Positions 1-6,673 of a stretch of DNA of 15,797 nt are shown piece after piece (the first letter of the stretch is position 1; each line of letters opens with the position of its first letter). This stretch comes from Streptomyces violaceoruber. Lineage in GTDB: Bacteria; Actinomycetota; Actinomycetes; Streptomycetales; Streptomycetaceae. The translations under genes were made by a program, and so were the position numbers. The stretch spans positions 1 through 15,797 of the forward strand of contig JODI01000131.1 of NCBI GenBank assembly GCA_000720805.1. Direction: 5' to 3'. The notes below the pieces were generated by a model. The model was given only the letters and a program-made list of their open reading frames with translations, made no database searches and was not told the origin of the DNA.

Positions 1-184
1 TGTGAGGTCGCACTGTTGTTGCGGTGACTGCATGTCGGTGACCTGCGGTGCCGCAGATGGATTGCGACGGGGCCTGGACCCTGCTCGGGCCGTTTGACCT
101 GCGATCCTGCAGGTTTGGTGAGACTGCCGCAGTTGCGGTGAGAACGCCTACTGCGGGGTGCTGGGGGAGTGCGCCGGAAGGTGA
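1..184. other. Non-coding flank with short inverted repeats
   Basis: I see no convincing gene here. The stretch lies downstream of the minus-strand gene that ends at 185. It contains a perfect 6-bp inverted repeat, CTGCGG-TG-CCGCAG, at 43-56, and a second near copy of the arrangement, CCGCA-GT-TGCGG, around 127-138. The 10-mer GTTGCGGTGA occurs twice, at 18-27 and 132-141. These could be part of a transcription terminator or the remnant of a mobile-element end, but nothing proves either. Confidence 0.3.
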
Positions 185-526
185 TCATGGACGCAGCTCG
201 GGGAATGCCTCCTCCCAGACGTCCTTGGTGGCTCTGCTGATGAGCTTGTGGAGCACTGGCCAAAGCTCAAGCAGGATGCCTCTGTTGAGGAAGCGGCATA
301 GGTCGTCACGCATGCCTTCGGCGAGCTCTGTTCTGTACAGGCTCATGCGCTGGCGTGGCAGGTCCAGATCGAGGGTGCGCAGTCCGGACCACGCGATGTG
401 CAGCGGCAGCTCCACCAACCCGTGCTCGGGTCCGGTCAGCTCGTTGAGGCTGGAGGGCAGACGTCGCCTGTACCTCGCTCGCAGCAACGCTGCGATGGCG
501 CTGGGGTCGTCGTGCACGGTGTCCAT
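185..526 (-). CDS. Hypothetical protein (113 aa)
   Basis: I do not recognise a named family. The start chosen is the ATG at 526-524, because it has a good ribosome binding site (AGAGGA, about 4 nt upstream on the minus strand). A longer version from 637 would add 37 poorly coding-like residues. The protein is soluble-looking, begins MDTVHDDPSAIAALLRARYR and has a leucine/arginine-rich helical composition, with a run of hydrophobic helices near the C-terminus (residues about 80-105). No catalytic motif or membrane segment is visible. It lies 138 bp downstream of the coiled-coil gene on the same strand and could be co-transcribed with it. Composition and third-position GC favour this frame over the overlapping plus-strand frames. 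Confidence 0.6.
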   Translation of the reverse strand: MDTVHDDPSAIAALLRARYRRRLPSSLNELTGPEHGLVELPLHIAWSGLRTLDLDLPRQRMSLYRTELAEGMRDDLCRFLNRGILLELWPVLHKLISRATKDVWEEAFPELRP

Positions 527-664
527 TTTCCTCTGTGCGCTGACCTTGGTGTCCCACCGGGTGGTGTAGCGGGGATCTTGGGATAGCCCCTGCTTAGGGC
601 GGCCAACGCGCAGCCTCCCGGGTGGGTGGACAGCCACCTGGTTGTGATGCGGCCCTTGGCCGCC

Positions 665-1246
665 TCAGCGCGCTGTGCTAGGGGGCTCGGTCGTCCCGCC
701 CGCGATCCAGGAGTTATGGCTTCGCCCCATCCAGCTCCACGGTTCCTGCAGGTGGCGCTGTGCCACGGTGATGTAGTGATACAGGCAGCGTTCGATCTCA
801 GCTGTGCCCACCGAGGGGTCGTCCAAGGAATCGACGATCGCCTGCATCAGGTAGTGCGCCTTCGCCGCAACATTGTTAGGGCCGTCCAGCCGCAGGACCT
901 GGTACGTCCGCTGCGCCTCAGAGAGGAGCACCTCGTCCAGAGCACCTCGATCACGCTTGCGGTCTTCGACGAGCGCCTGGGCGGCTTGCAGGAAGGCCAC
1001 GTACACCTCGCGCTTGGCCTCCAGTCGCTGCGCCCTTGCCTGCGCTTCCAGGGTCTGCTGCACCGTCTTCAAGACGGCCTCGGCCTGCTGCTCTCCAGCG
1101 TGCCGTGCCGCAGCCGCCTGCTCCTCGCCAGCAAGTTGCGCTGCAGCCGCTTGACGAAGCCCGGCTCTACGCGTGAGCCAACCGGTGACGACGCTGCCAG
1201 CAATCGCTGATCCTGCCGCGATCAGTGCTACCCCCCAGTCGCTCAT
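665..1246 (-). CDS. Membrane-anchored coiled-coil protein
   Basis: A 193-residue protein of unknown function. Residues 1-22 (MSDWGVALIAAGSAIAGSVV...) form one N-terminal hydrophobic segment rich in Gly and Ala, followed by a basic stretch (TRRAGLR), so the C-terminal part should stay in the cytoplasm. Residues about 28-80 are extremely rich in Ala, Gln, Glu and Arg with a heptad-like pattern, suggesting a long coiled coil. The rest is mixed helical and ends in a Ser/Thr/Pro tail. The ATG at 1246 is preferred because GAGAGGAT lies just upstream on the minus strand; a start at 1351 would add 35 residues of low-quality sequence before the hydrophobic segment. The IS630 element inserted 123 bp upstream of this start may have separated the gene from part of its promoter. 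Small single-pass proteins of this type are common hypothetical proteins in Streptomyces. Confidence 0.65.
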   Translation of the reverse strand: MSDWGVALIAAGSAIAGSVVTGWLTRRAGLRQAAAAQLAGEEQAAAARHAGEQQAEAVLKTVQQTLEAQARAQRLEAKREVYVAFLQAAQALVEDRKRDRGALDEVLLSEAQRTYQVLRLDGPNNVAAKAHYLMQAIVDSLDDPSVGTAEIERCLYHYITVAQRHLQEPWSWMGRSHNSWIAGGTTEPPSTAR

Positions 1247-1369
1247 GGCAACATCCTCTCGCGTGCGGGCGGCACTCGAGCACGCGGGATGGCCGACGGG
1301 GTCGTCCACGCTGCCGTTGCCCGAAGATCGGTCTTCGCCATCGCACCCCATCCATGGCTCGCTCCCTTA

Positions 1370-1389
1370 CTGACCTTGGCGTCATAGCG
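1370..1389 (+). repeat. IS630 left terminal inverted repeat
   Basis: This 20-bp end matches the reverse complement of 2516-2535 at 15 of 20 positions, including the blocks CTGAC and GGCGT. It is preceded directly by TA. Confidence 0.75.
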
Positions 1390-1445
1390 TCTGGGTCTTC
1401 GTCGGGCCGGGTGACAGGGGCTGTCTGGGCTGGTAGCCCGGAAGT

Positions 1446-2521
1446 ATGCGGTATCCGGATGGGGGCGGGCTGACCGCCGAGCAGCGCAAGCGCCGTGAAG
1501 AGGTACGCATGCGGGCCGCTGACCTCTTCGAGAAGGACGTGAAAGTCCCGTGCATCGCCCGGGAGTTACGGGTAAGTGAGAAATCGGTCTACCAGTGGCG
1601 TCGTGCCTGGAAGGCGGGCGGGCGGGAAGCGCTGCGTTCCCAGGGGCCCCCGGGCCATGACTGCCGCCTCGGCCCCCACCTGCAGGCAAAGCTCGCGACC
1701 TGGCTCGACGAGGGCCCGGCCGCGCACGGCTGGACGGACGACCAGGTGTGGACCGCCGCACGGGTGCGCACGCTGATCGGGCGGAAGTTCCACCGCTCCT
1801 ACAGCGTCTCTGGCGTCACGCGGCTGCTGCACCGGATGGGCTTCAGCGTGCAGGTGCCTGCCCGGCCCGCCGCCGAACGTGACGAGGAGGCGATCACCGC
1901 ATGGCGGGAGGCGACCTGGCAGGAGGTAAAACCCTTAGGGAGGCGACCGGCGCGTTCGTCTGCTTCGACGAAGCGGGCGTGACCGGCAGGCCGCCCAAGG
2001 GCCGCACCTGGGGCCGACGCGGCATCACCCCGAGGGTCAAAGTGCCCGGCCGGAGCCGGGGACGGCTCTCCGTGGCCGGACTGCTGTGCTATCGGCCTGG
2101 CCTGCCCGCCCGCCTGTGCTACCGGCTGCGCCGGCATACCGGCCGCAAGGGTGAGCGCCGTTCGCTCGGCGAGAGCGACTACATCCGCCTGCTGGATGGC
2201 GCCCACCAGCTACTGAAGGCCCCGCTGATTGTGGTGTGGGACCGGCTCAGCACCCACATCTCCAAGATGATGAACGCGCTCGTGGCCGAGCGGGAATGGC
2301 TGACCGTCATCCTGCTGCCCGGCTACGCGCCCGAGCTCAACCCGGTCGAGGGCCTGTGGGCGCATATCAAGCGGAGCCTGGCCAACCTCGCCGCCCGCAC
2401 CCTCAGTGAGCTGGAGACTCTGCTCCGCAGGCGTCTCAAGGCGCTGCAATACCGGCACACCATCCTCGGCGGATTCCTCGCCGGAACGGGCCTTGCCCTC
2501 GGCAGACCGGACGGACCCTAA
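1446..2521 (+). CDS. IS630-family transposase, two frames joined by -1 shift
   Basis: DDE transposase that cuts and joins DNA at TA targets. The first frame (1446 to the stop at 1982) carries a helix-turn-helix region at residues about 35-55 (IARELRVSEKSVYQWRRAW). The second frame (open from 1901 to 2521) carries the catalytic core: the first Asp in FVCFDEAG, the second Asp in VVWDRLSTH, and the Glu in ELNPVEGLW, 36 residues after the second Asp. A -1 change at the AAAA run at 1928-1931 joins the frames smoothly (...WQEVK/TLREATGAF...) into a protein of about 358 residues, normal for the family. Programmed frameshifting is known in IS630-type elements, so this may be functional rather than damaged. 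The alternative is a one-base mutation that inactivates the gene. A TTA codon lies near residue 40. Confidence 0.8.
1921..1934 (+). promoter_or_regulatory. Candidate -1 frameshift site in IS630 transposase
   Basis: The sequence reads AGGAGGTAAAACCC. In the zero frame the codons are GTA AAA CCC. The lysine tRNA on AAA (1929-1931) can slip back one base onto AAA (1928-1930), after which ACC is read and the catalytic frame follows. A perfect Shine-Dalgarno-like AGGAGG lies immediately upstream, a feature that can stimulate frameshifting, although its distance here is shorter than usual for -1 events. Confidence 0.5.
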
Positions 2522-2535
2522 TACGCCGAAGTCAG
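2516..2535 (-). repeat. IS630 right terminal inverted repeat
   Basis: Reading inward on the minus strand, this end begins CTGACTTCGGCGT and pairs with the left end at 1370-1389. It is followed directly by TA at 2536-2537. The transposase stop codon (2519-2521) lies inside this repeat. Confidence 0.75.
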
Positions 2536-2621
2536 TAAATCCTCTAGGGCTCTGACGTTCACACAGGCTGCCCCGCCCTAGCTGGCAGCGGGGGCGAGAC
2601 CGGCTCACAGGCGATAAGTTC

Positions 2622-2656
2622 TAGCAGTCCATATATGGGCTATGTAGAGTACGAGT
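2622..2656 (+). promoter_or_regulatory. Promoter for leaderless padR transcript
   Basis: A -10-like hexamer, TAGAGT, lies at 2645-2650 and would place transcription initiation about 7 bases downstream, at the A of the ATG at 2657. No Shine-Dalgarno sequence precedes that ATG, so the message is probably leaderless. No good TTGACA-like -35 box is visible at the expected place, which is common when a regulator binds there. The assignment is an inference from spacing. Confidence 0.45.
2626..2641 (+). promoter_or_regulatory. Palindromic operator, probable PadR autoregulatory site
   Basis: The 16-bp sequence AGTCCATATATGGGCT is a palindrome with one mismatched pair around a perfect 10-bp core, CCATATATGG (2629-2638). 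It lies between the expected -35 and -10 positions of the padR promoter, where a bound dimer would block RNA polymerase. PadR proteins commonly repress their own operon through such sites, so the regulator encoded at 2657 is the natural candidate ligand. Confidence 0.5.
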
Positions 2657-3001
2657 ATGGGTACGTTGCGTATGACCCTGCAGACCCAACTGGTGCTGCG
2701 GGCCTTGCTGGAAGACCCCGCCAAAGAGCGTTATGGCCTTGAGTTGTGCGAGCTGGCGGGACTGCCGTCGGGCACGATCTATCCGATCCTCGCCCGCCTG
2801 GAACAAGTCGGCTGGGTGGACAGCACCTGGGAGGACCCCGCCGTACACGAGGAAGCCGGCCGCCCGCGCCGTCGCTTCTACCGGATCACCGAGGACGGTG
2901 CCGAGCGCGCACGGGACGCCCTCGCCCGTGCCTACCGCGCCCGCAAACAGCCCCTGCCGGGCTGGGCCGCCCGCCCGATCGCGAACGGGGGAGTGTCATG
3001 A
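2657..3001 (+). CDS. PadR-family transcriptional regulator
   Basis: A 114-residue winged-helix repressor. The N-terminal part shows the PadR layout: residues about 8-20 (LQTQLVLRALLED), YGLELCELAGLPSGTIYPIL as helix-turn-helix (about residues 26-45), the recognition helix continuing into ARLEQVGWV, then a wing with RPRRRFYRITEDGAERA (about residues 70-88). The C-terminal dimerisation helix is short, typical of small subfamily-2 members. The ATG at 2657 is used because the promoter points to a leaderless message; the ATG five codons later lacks a ribosome binding site as well. Its stop overlaps the ATG of the HD hydrolase gene (ATGA), so the two are translated together. A ligand cannot be guessed from the sequence. 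Confidence 0.85.
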   Translation: MGTLRMTLQTQLVLRALLEDPAKERYGLELCELAGLPSGTIYPILARLEQVGWVDSTWEDPAVHEEAGRPRRRFYRITEDGAERARDALARAYRARKQPLPGWAARPIANGGVS

Positions 3002-3834
3002 GGGCCCGGCGCCGGTTAGCACCCCGACCGAGTAAGCGCCGCTCCGCCGCCCCGTCCCTGGACGACATCCTGGCCGTCGTCCGTAAGCACCACCCGGACG
3101 CCGACGCCTCGCTCATCCGGCACGCCCACGATGAGGCCGCCGTCTGGCACGCGGGCCAAACCCGCCGCAGCGGCGACCCGTTCCTCACCCACTGCCTTGC
3201 CGTCGCCGGCATCGTCGCCGACATCGGCATGCCGGCCCCCGTGATCTGCGCGGCTCTGCTGCACGACGTTGAGGACAGTCCCTGCCCGCCGGGCCGCGTG
3301 AGCGAGCACTTCGGGCAGGAGACAGCCGATCTGATTGCAGCCGTCCGCACCGCCAAGCTCAGCACGATCCCGCTCACCGCCCTCCACTTCGGCACAGCAA
3401 GGCCGACGGGGCTCCAGCCCACGCGTGAGGAGGCCGTGCTGGCCATTCGCCTCGCCGACCGGCTGCACAACATGCGCACCATCGCGTTCGTCGCCCCGAC
3501 CAGGCGCTACCGCGTCGCCCGTGAAACCCTCGACGTCATCGCACCGCTGGCCCGCGCGGCAGGCCTGACCGACGTAAGCCGGGAACTGCAGGACCTCTCC
3601 TCGGGCGTTCTGCAGCCCACGTCCACCGCCGCGGTCACCACACGCACGCTGTCCATGCTGACCCTGCTGCTTCCCACGCCGACACGCGCACGGTGGCGCG
3701 AGGAATGGCACGCCGAAATCGCTACCCTCCCCACCCGACGCACCCGCACTCGCTTCACTCTCCGAGTGCTGCTCAGCACACCCAGGCTGTCGTGGACGCT
3801 GCGCCGAACAGCCTTCCGGGAACGACCATGGTGA
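2998..3834 (+). CDS. RelA/SpoT-like HD-domain hydrolase without synthetase domain
   Basis: A 278-residue protein. Residues about 55-165 match the hydrolase half of RelA/SpoT proteins: RRSGDPFLTHCLAVA with a metal-binding His, ALLHDVEDS with the HD pair and ED acidic pair, and RLADRLHNMRT with the second conserved Asp. No synthetase or TGS domain follows, so if active it would degrade (p)ppGpp or a similar pyrophosphorylated nucleotide, like small alarmone hydrolases, rather than make it. The C-terminal tail (about 220-270, ARWREEWHAEIATLPTRR and after) is basic and resembles tails found on proteins next to PadR genes in Streptomyces; its role is unknown. The gene overlaps the PadR stop by 4 bp and overlaps the next small ORF by 7 bp (ATGGTGA). 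Start choice follows the overlap. Confidence 0.8.
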   Translation: MRARRRLAPRPSKRRSAAPSLDDILAVVRKHHPDADASLIRHAHDEAAVWHAGQTRRSGDPFLTHCLAVAGIVADIGMPAPVICAALLHDVEDSPCPPGRVSEHFGQETADLIAAVRTAKLSTIPLTALHFGTARPTGLQPTREEAVLAIRLADRLHNMRTIAFVAPTRRYRVARETLDVIAPLARAAGLTDVSRELQDLSSGVLQPTSTAAVTTRTLSMLTLLLPTPTRARWREEWHAEIATLPTRRTRTRFTLRVLLSTPRLSWTLRRTAFRERPW

Positions 3835-4055
3835 GCACCGCGGCTCGCATCGGCAGCGCGCTGGGTGCGGCGGCCGCTTTCGCCATCGCCACGGCCCGTG
3901 GCGGCCTGTCCGCCTGGACGGCCGGAACTCTCACGGCAGGAAACCCTTGTCCTGGTCGCGGTCGTCCTGTTCATCCCCAGCGAGACACCAGCCCGCCGAC
4001 TGGGTCAGCTGATCAAGGCATGGCGCGCCCCCGCCGAAGCTCCCGTCAGGCCTGA
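3828..4055 (+). pseudogene. Small membrane-protein gene, apparently frameshifted
   Basis: An ORF beginning ATGGTGAGC overlaps the HD-hydrolase stop and encodes a short Ala/Gly-rich hydrophobic start (MVSTAARIGSALGAAAAFAI), consistent with a membrane segment. After about residue 33 its coding quality collapses, while the +1 frame becomes sensible: LSRQETLVLVAVVLFIPSE followed by a basic stretch, ARRLGQLIKAWR (about 3924-4010). Joining the two frames would give a small protein with two membrane segments and a basic tail. A one-base change near 3920-3945 is the simplest explanation. The third member of a PadR-HD-membrane operon is plausible, but I have no family name, and a genuine 75-residue product cannot be excluded. 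Confidence 0.4.
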
Positions 4056-4253
4056 GCCGGTCCAGCCCCCCTGCGGCTCCACCCCCGCTTTCTCCAGACG
4101 GCAGATGACAGGCGGCCCCAGTCCCGCGAGATGCGAGCTGCTGTTCACCACTTGCCTTTGCGAGCCAGAGCCGCAATCCACGGGCGCCCCTCCCCAGCCC
4201 CTCGACCATCGTGATCTTGAGTGGGACGCGGAGGCCTCGGAGCTGCTATGTGC
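4056..4253. other. Intergenic gap, nothing recognised
   Basis: The gap lies between the end of the PadR operon (plus strand) and the end of the NACHT-like pseudogene (minus strand), so transcription converges on it. The alternative frame of the small membrane gene stays open into it, but with no recognisable protein. I saw no clear hairpin followed by a T-run. Confidence 0.4.
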
Positions 4254-5445
4254 TCAGAGGTCGGCTGAGATCTCGCCGATGATCTGTCGGCCGCGCTGGT
4301 CTCCCAGCTCGGTCAGTGCCTGGGCGGCGGTCATGCACCAGTCGAGCCAGTCCGGGTCGCCCCGGTAGTCCTCGACCAGTTTGTGCAGCGCGCGAACTGC
4401 CGCCTCAGGATCCAGGGTTGCGAGGCGGTTCGCTGAGTCGAGGCGGTCGTCGAATGGAATGTCCGCTGCGGCGAGGTACTCCAAGGCGCGGCAGGCGCGT
4501 TCGTCCCCGGCTGCCAGCAGCACTTCAGCGGCTCGAACACGGACGGAGTCGTACAAGGACGGGTCGTGGACGAGCCGGTGGCAGGCGTCTTTCCCCCTCC
4601 GCGGGTGCAGCTCCAGCAACCACCTGGCAGCAAGGAGACGGTCGCTGAAGTCCGGGCTGTGCGGGTCATCGTTGAATTCCTGGTCCAGCAGTTGATCGTC
4701 CGCCAGCGTCTCCAGCGCGGTGGTGCCCTCTTGCAGCTCCAGTTCCGCCAGCACGGCCGCCGCCCAGACGCGCGGGGTGGCCTCGCCATCGGGATCTGCG
4801 CTCGCTGTCGCCATGGCCTGCGCGGCCGCCTGGACCAATGGTTTCCACTGATCGGCGAGCAGGGTGCCAAGAGACAGCTGGGTGGCGATCAACAGGCACC
4901 CGCGGATGTTGCCGGGCACCGCCAGGGCCCTGAGAGAGGCGACCGGATCGGTGGGCGAGGCAGTGCCGGGGGCGATGAGGAACCCGATGTAGGAGGCAGT
5001 GTCCAGCGGCGCCCCCCACGGGTTGCTTCCCCCATCCCCCTTCCAGGGGCCGAGCAACCGGTCCAGCTATGCAGCATGGGCAGAGGGATCGCGTGCGATG
5101 TGGCGTGCAGCGCAGTACTCCTGAAGGGTCTGATGGAGGAAGGCGAAACCCTCCCCGGAGCGAGTGAGTAGCCCGCTGCGCCCAAGGGACGAGGCCAGGA
5201 AACCGTTCCAGTCGTCTTCTGGAACAGCGCGGGGGCGCCGGGCGCTGTCCATGGCGGCCAGTGCACTGACCCAGGACGCTTCGCTGCCGCTGTGAAGGTC
5301 GAACGCCAGACTGTCGATTGCGTCCGGCAGCTGATCGAGCAGGTCGTGCGCCTGCGACAGGGCTGTGGGCCCGAAGCGGGCGATGGCGGCGTCGGTCTGG
5401 CTCCGGACGCCGGACGGGGCCCGCCATGTTCCGGCCAGAGCTGAT
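4254..5445 (-). pseudogene. NACHT/STAND-type NTPase C-terminal remnant with in-frame TAG
   Basis: The minus strand encodes a continuous frame interrupted by one TAG at 5069-5067. Before the stop lie RSQTDAAIARFGPTALSQAH, LLDQLPDAID and FAFLHQTLQEYCAARHIARD; the last is the characteristic end of the winged-helix region after a NACHT NTPase domain. After the stop, in the same frame, the protein continues for about 270 residues (LDRLLGPWKGDGG ... GEISADL) as Leu/Ala/Asp-rich helical repeats of HEAT/ARM style, the usual sensor part of such proteins. No Walker A or B motif exists upstream, because the frame loses its coding character near 5445, where the antitoxin remnant begins on the other strand. 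The gene is therefore both 5'-truncated and nonsense-mutated. STAND NTPases often act in signalling or phage defence. A TTG at 5057 could start a repeat-only product of 267 residues. Confidence 0.6.
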
Positions 5446-5717
5446 GCTTTTGCTGTGGGAGCGTGAGGCGGAGCTCGCGGCTGCCGCCCAGCTGCTCTCT
5501 GAATTCCGTGCCGACCGCCGCGCCGCGACTGGTGCCTGCGTTCGAGCAGGACTGGGCGCGCACGTCCCGGCACTCCTTCAGCCTCGCCCCGGTCCACGAC
5601 GTCGTCCGCACCTGGCGGCGGCTCGCCGCTGCGCCGGCCGTCGACGCCTTCATCGAGGGTGGGTGCGACGACTCCGACGGCATCGACCTGGACCAGGTCC
5701 TCGGAGACCGTACGTGA
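5426..5717 (+). pseudogene. Decayed DUF6247-like antitoxin gene
   Basis: The last part, from about 5505 to the TGA at 5715-5717, reads PRLVPAFEQDWARTSRHSFS, APVHDVVRTWRRLA and a C-terminus with FIEGGCDDSDGIDLDQVLG. This is the style of small actinobacterial proteins (DUF6247-like) that precede RelE-type toxins. The expected N-terminus is in a different frame: from the ATG at 5426 or 5444, residues such as LLLWEREAELAAAAQLLSEF look coding, then a +1 shift near 5505-5530 is needed to join the conserved part. Its 3' end overlaps the toxin reading frame by GTGA. The assignment is by motif memory; the alternative is an intact shorter protein from a GTG at 5463 with an odd N-terminus. Confidence 0.5.
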
Positions 5718-5985
5718 GCGAGCTGCCGCCCTGGCCCGCCCGCCTGTAACCCCAAGCCGCAGGCACCGCGAAGGAGTTGCCCGACCACGCCCGCAAGATG
5801 CTGCGGGACGTCCTGGACATCACCGGCTGCGACCCGTGGTCCTTCCCGCCCTTCAACACCCGCGACCCCGAGGGCGAGGACGTCTGATCCGCCTCGGTCG
5901 GCGGGCTGACCGCCGTCTACTGGATCAACCGCACTGCCGGACGCATGTACGTCGTCGACGGTGACCCGGCCGGACGTGGGGGCCG
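5714..5985 (+). pseudogene. RelE/ParE-like toxin gene with two in-frame stops
   Basis: One frame starting at GTG 5714, which overlaps the antitoxin stop, reads SELPPWPARL, then TAA (5747-5749), then GTAKELPDHARKMLRDVLD, DPWSFPPFNTRDPEGEDV, then TGA (5885-5887), then SASVGGLTAVYWINRTAGR and MYVV. This is the usual layout of actinobacterial RelE-like ribonuclease toxins, where the second stop position normally holds Arg (EDVRSAS); CGA to TGA is a single transition. Past MYVV the sequence leaves the family and runs into transposase debris. The gene cannot make a full toxin. Loss of the toxin together with a frameshifted antitoxin fits decay of an addiction module. Confidence 0.6.
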
Positions 5986-5989
5986 TGAA

Positions 5990-6077
5990 GCCGGTCGCCC
6001 TCACGGGTGACGACGAGCATGGTCACCCATTCCACAAGTGCATGCGGTAGGTCGAGTGCGGCAGGATAGATGACCAA
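5990..6077 (-). pseudogene. IS5-type transposase N-terminal fragment
   Basis: On the minus strand, from a TTG at 6077, the frame reads VIYPAALDLPHALVEW followed by VTMLVVTREG, matching my memory of the start of Streptomyces IS5-type transposases (DDE_Tnp_4 group). It stops resembling the family at about 5995, precisely where the toxin remnant begins on the other strand. Only about 27 residues remain, so the family call is tentative. A hairpin lies directly upstream. Confidence 0.4.
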
Positions 6078-6139
6078 CGAGGCCCCCGAGCAGCGTGGTT
6101 GAGACGTCAGACATCTCGATCAACAGCCCGGGGGCCTCG
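6078..6139. repeat. Long hairpin with perfect 11-bp stem
   Basis: CGAGGCCCCCG at 6078-6088 pairs perfectly with CGGGGGCCTCG at 6129-6139. Inside the loop, GTTGA (about 6098-6102) can pair with TCAAC (6119-6123). The structure sits directly upstream of the IS5-type fragment and downstream of the IS110 fragment (minus-strand orientation). It may be a terminator-like structure protecting a transposon from outside transcription, or a structured non-coding end of an element. No T-run follows, so a classic intrinsic terminator is unproven. Confidence 0.6.
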
Positions 6140-6190
6140 CTCGTTGCGCTGTGCAGTCTGTCACCTGATCGGAGGCCAGCTCGAAGAAGC

Positions 6191-6400
6191 TCACTCTGCG
6201 AGCGCCCACGGATCGAGCTCCCCACCGATCAGCGCCTTGCGTATCCGGCGGCTGAGACGGCCAGGAAGCCGAAGACCACGGAGGTCAGTGTGATGCAGCA
6301 GCCCTCCAGCAGGTTCCGCAGCCGCTGCGCCGCCCGGGCCTGCTCGCGCACCAGGTCGGTGCTGTACCTCGTCGGATCCCGCAGTTGCCGGATCGGCAGC
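6191..6400 (-). pseudogene. IS110-family transposase fragment, frameshifted
   Basis: On the minus strand one frame reads LPIRQLRDPTRYSTDLVREQ then AQRLRNLLEGCCITLTSVVF, ending at a TGA at 6231-6229. The other frame takes over with RRIRKALIGGELDPWALAE before stopping at 6191. This matches the central region of IS110-type transposases (pattern LRDLTRYR...L..R..E..RL...LE.AGIKL.SV...GVSGR.ML.ALI.G). A one-base change near 6255-6265 separates the halves. Both the N-terminal RuvC-like domain and the C-terminal Tnp domain are missing, so this is a dead remnant. Confidence 0.6.
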
Positions 6401-6669
6401 GCCGGCGCGAAGCTCGCGCATCACCGCCGTGCAGCGCCAGGCACATCATTCACGCTCACCCTCGCGAACCGCACGGATTCGCAGCTCCAGCAGCCGAAGT
6501 CCTGGCCGCTACCGTCCTGCGGCTAAATCTGCCATCGGCTGCCCCTCTCGACCGAGGCATTGCATCGTAGGCTGAATTCGTCGGTCTGGGCCAAATCAGT
6601 GTTGAGCAGCGGCAATGCGCCTCATCGCGTCGGCGAACACGAGGGACTCACGGCAATGGACAGGACCAG
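6401..6669. other. Upstream region of the seven-gene operon
   Basis: No convincing gene. A possible -10 element, TAGGCT, is at 6568-6573, without a clear -35 box, so the operon promoter probably lies between about 6530 and 6600. GAGGGA at 6641-6646 precedes a five-codon ORF (ATG at 6656). Composition is less GC-rich toward 6560-6720 than in neighbouring genes. I saw no recognisable riboswitch. Confidence 0.35.
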
Positions 6670-6673
6670 ATGA
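6656..6673 (+). other. Possible five-codon leader peptide overlapping the first operon gene
   Basis: ATG GAC AGG ACC AGA TGA (Met-Asp-Arg-Thr-Arg) has GAGGGA 9 nt upstream, and its TGA overlaps the ATG of the nucleotidyltransferase gene (ATGA). Both Arg codons (AGG, AGA) are rare in Streptomyces. It could couple or tune translation of the first gene. A chance occurrence is quite possible. Confidence 0.25.

Larger units (their letters stand above)
1368..2537 (+). mobile_element. Complete IS630-family insertion sequence with TA duplication
   Basis: The element itself spans about 1370-2535 (1166 bp). Its left end, CTGACCTTGGCGTCATAGCG, and the reverse complement of its right end, CTGACTTCGGCGTATTAGGG, match at 15 of 20 positions. 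Both ends are flanked by TA (1368-1369 and 2536-2537), the target-site duplication expected for IS630/Tc1-mariner-type elements. The interior holds one transposase gene split over two frames. Ends, size and target dinucleotide all fit an intact element, so it may still be mobile if the frame change is programmed. Confidence 0.85.

Noticed and set aside
626..1210. 194-residue plus-strand frame
   Set aside because: It is the complement of the coiled-coil gene, and no ribosome binding site or motif supports it.
5446..5597. N-terminal extension of the NACHT remnant frame
   Set aside because: These residues are Arg/Pro/His-rich and lie antisense to the antitoxin-like coding sequence; the family resemblance begins only downstream of about 5445.
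4889..6004. 371-residue open frame on the minus strand
   Set aside because: It crosses the NACHT remnant, the antitoxin and the toxin remnants without matching any, and changes character along its length.
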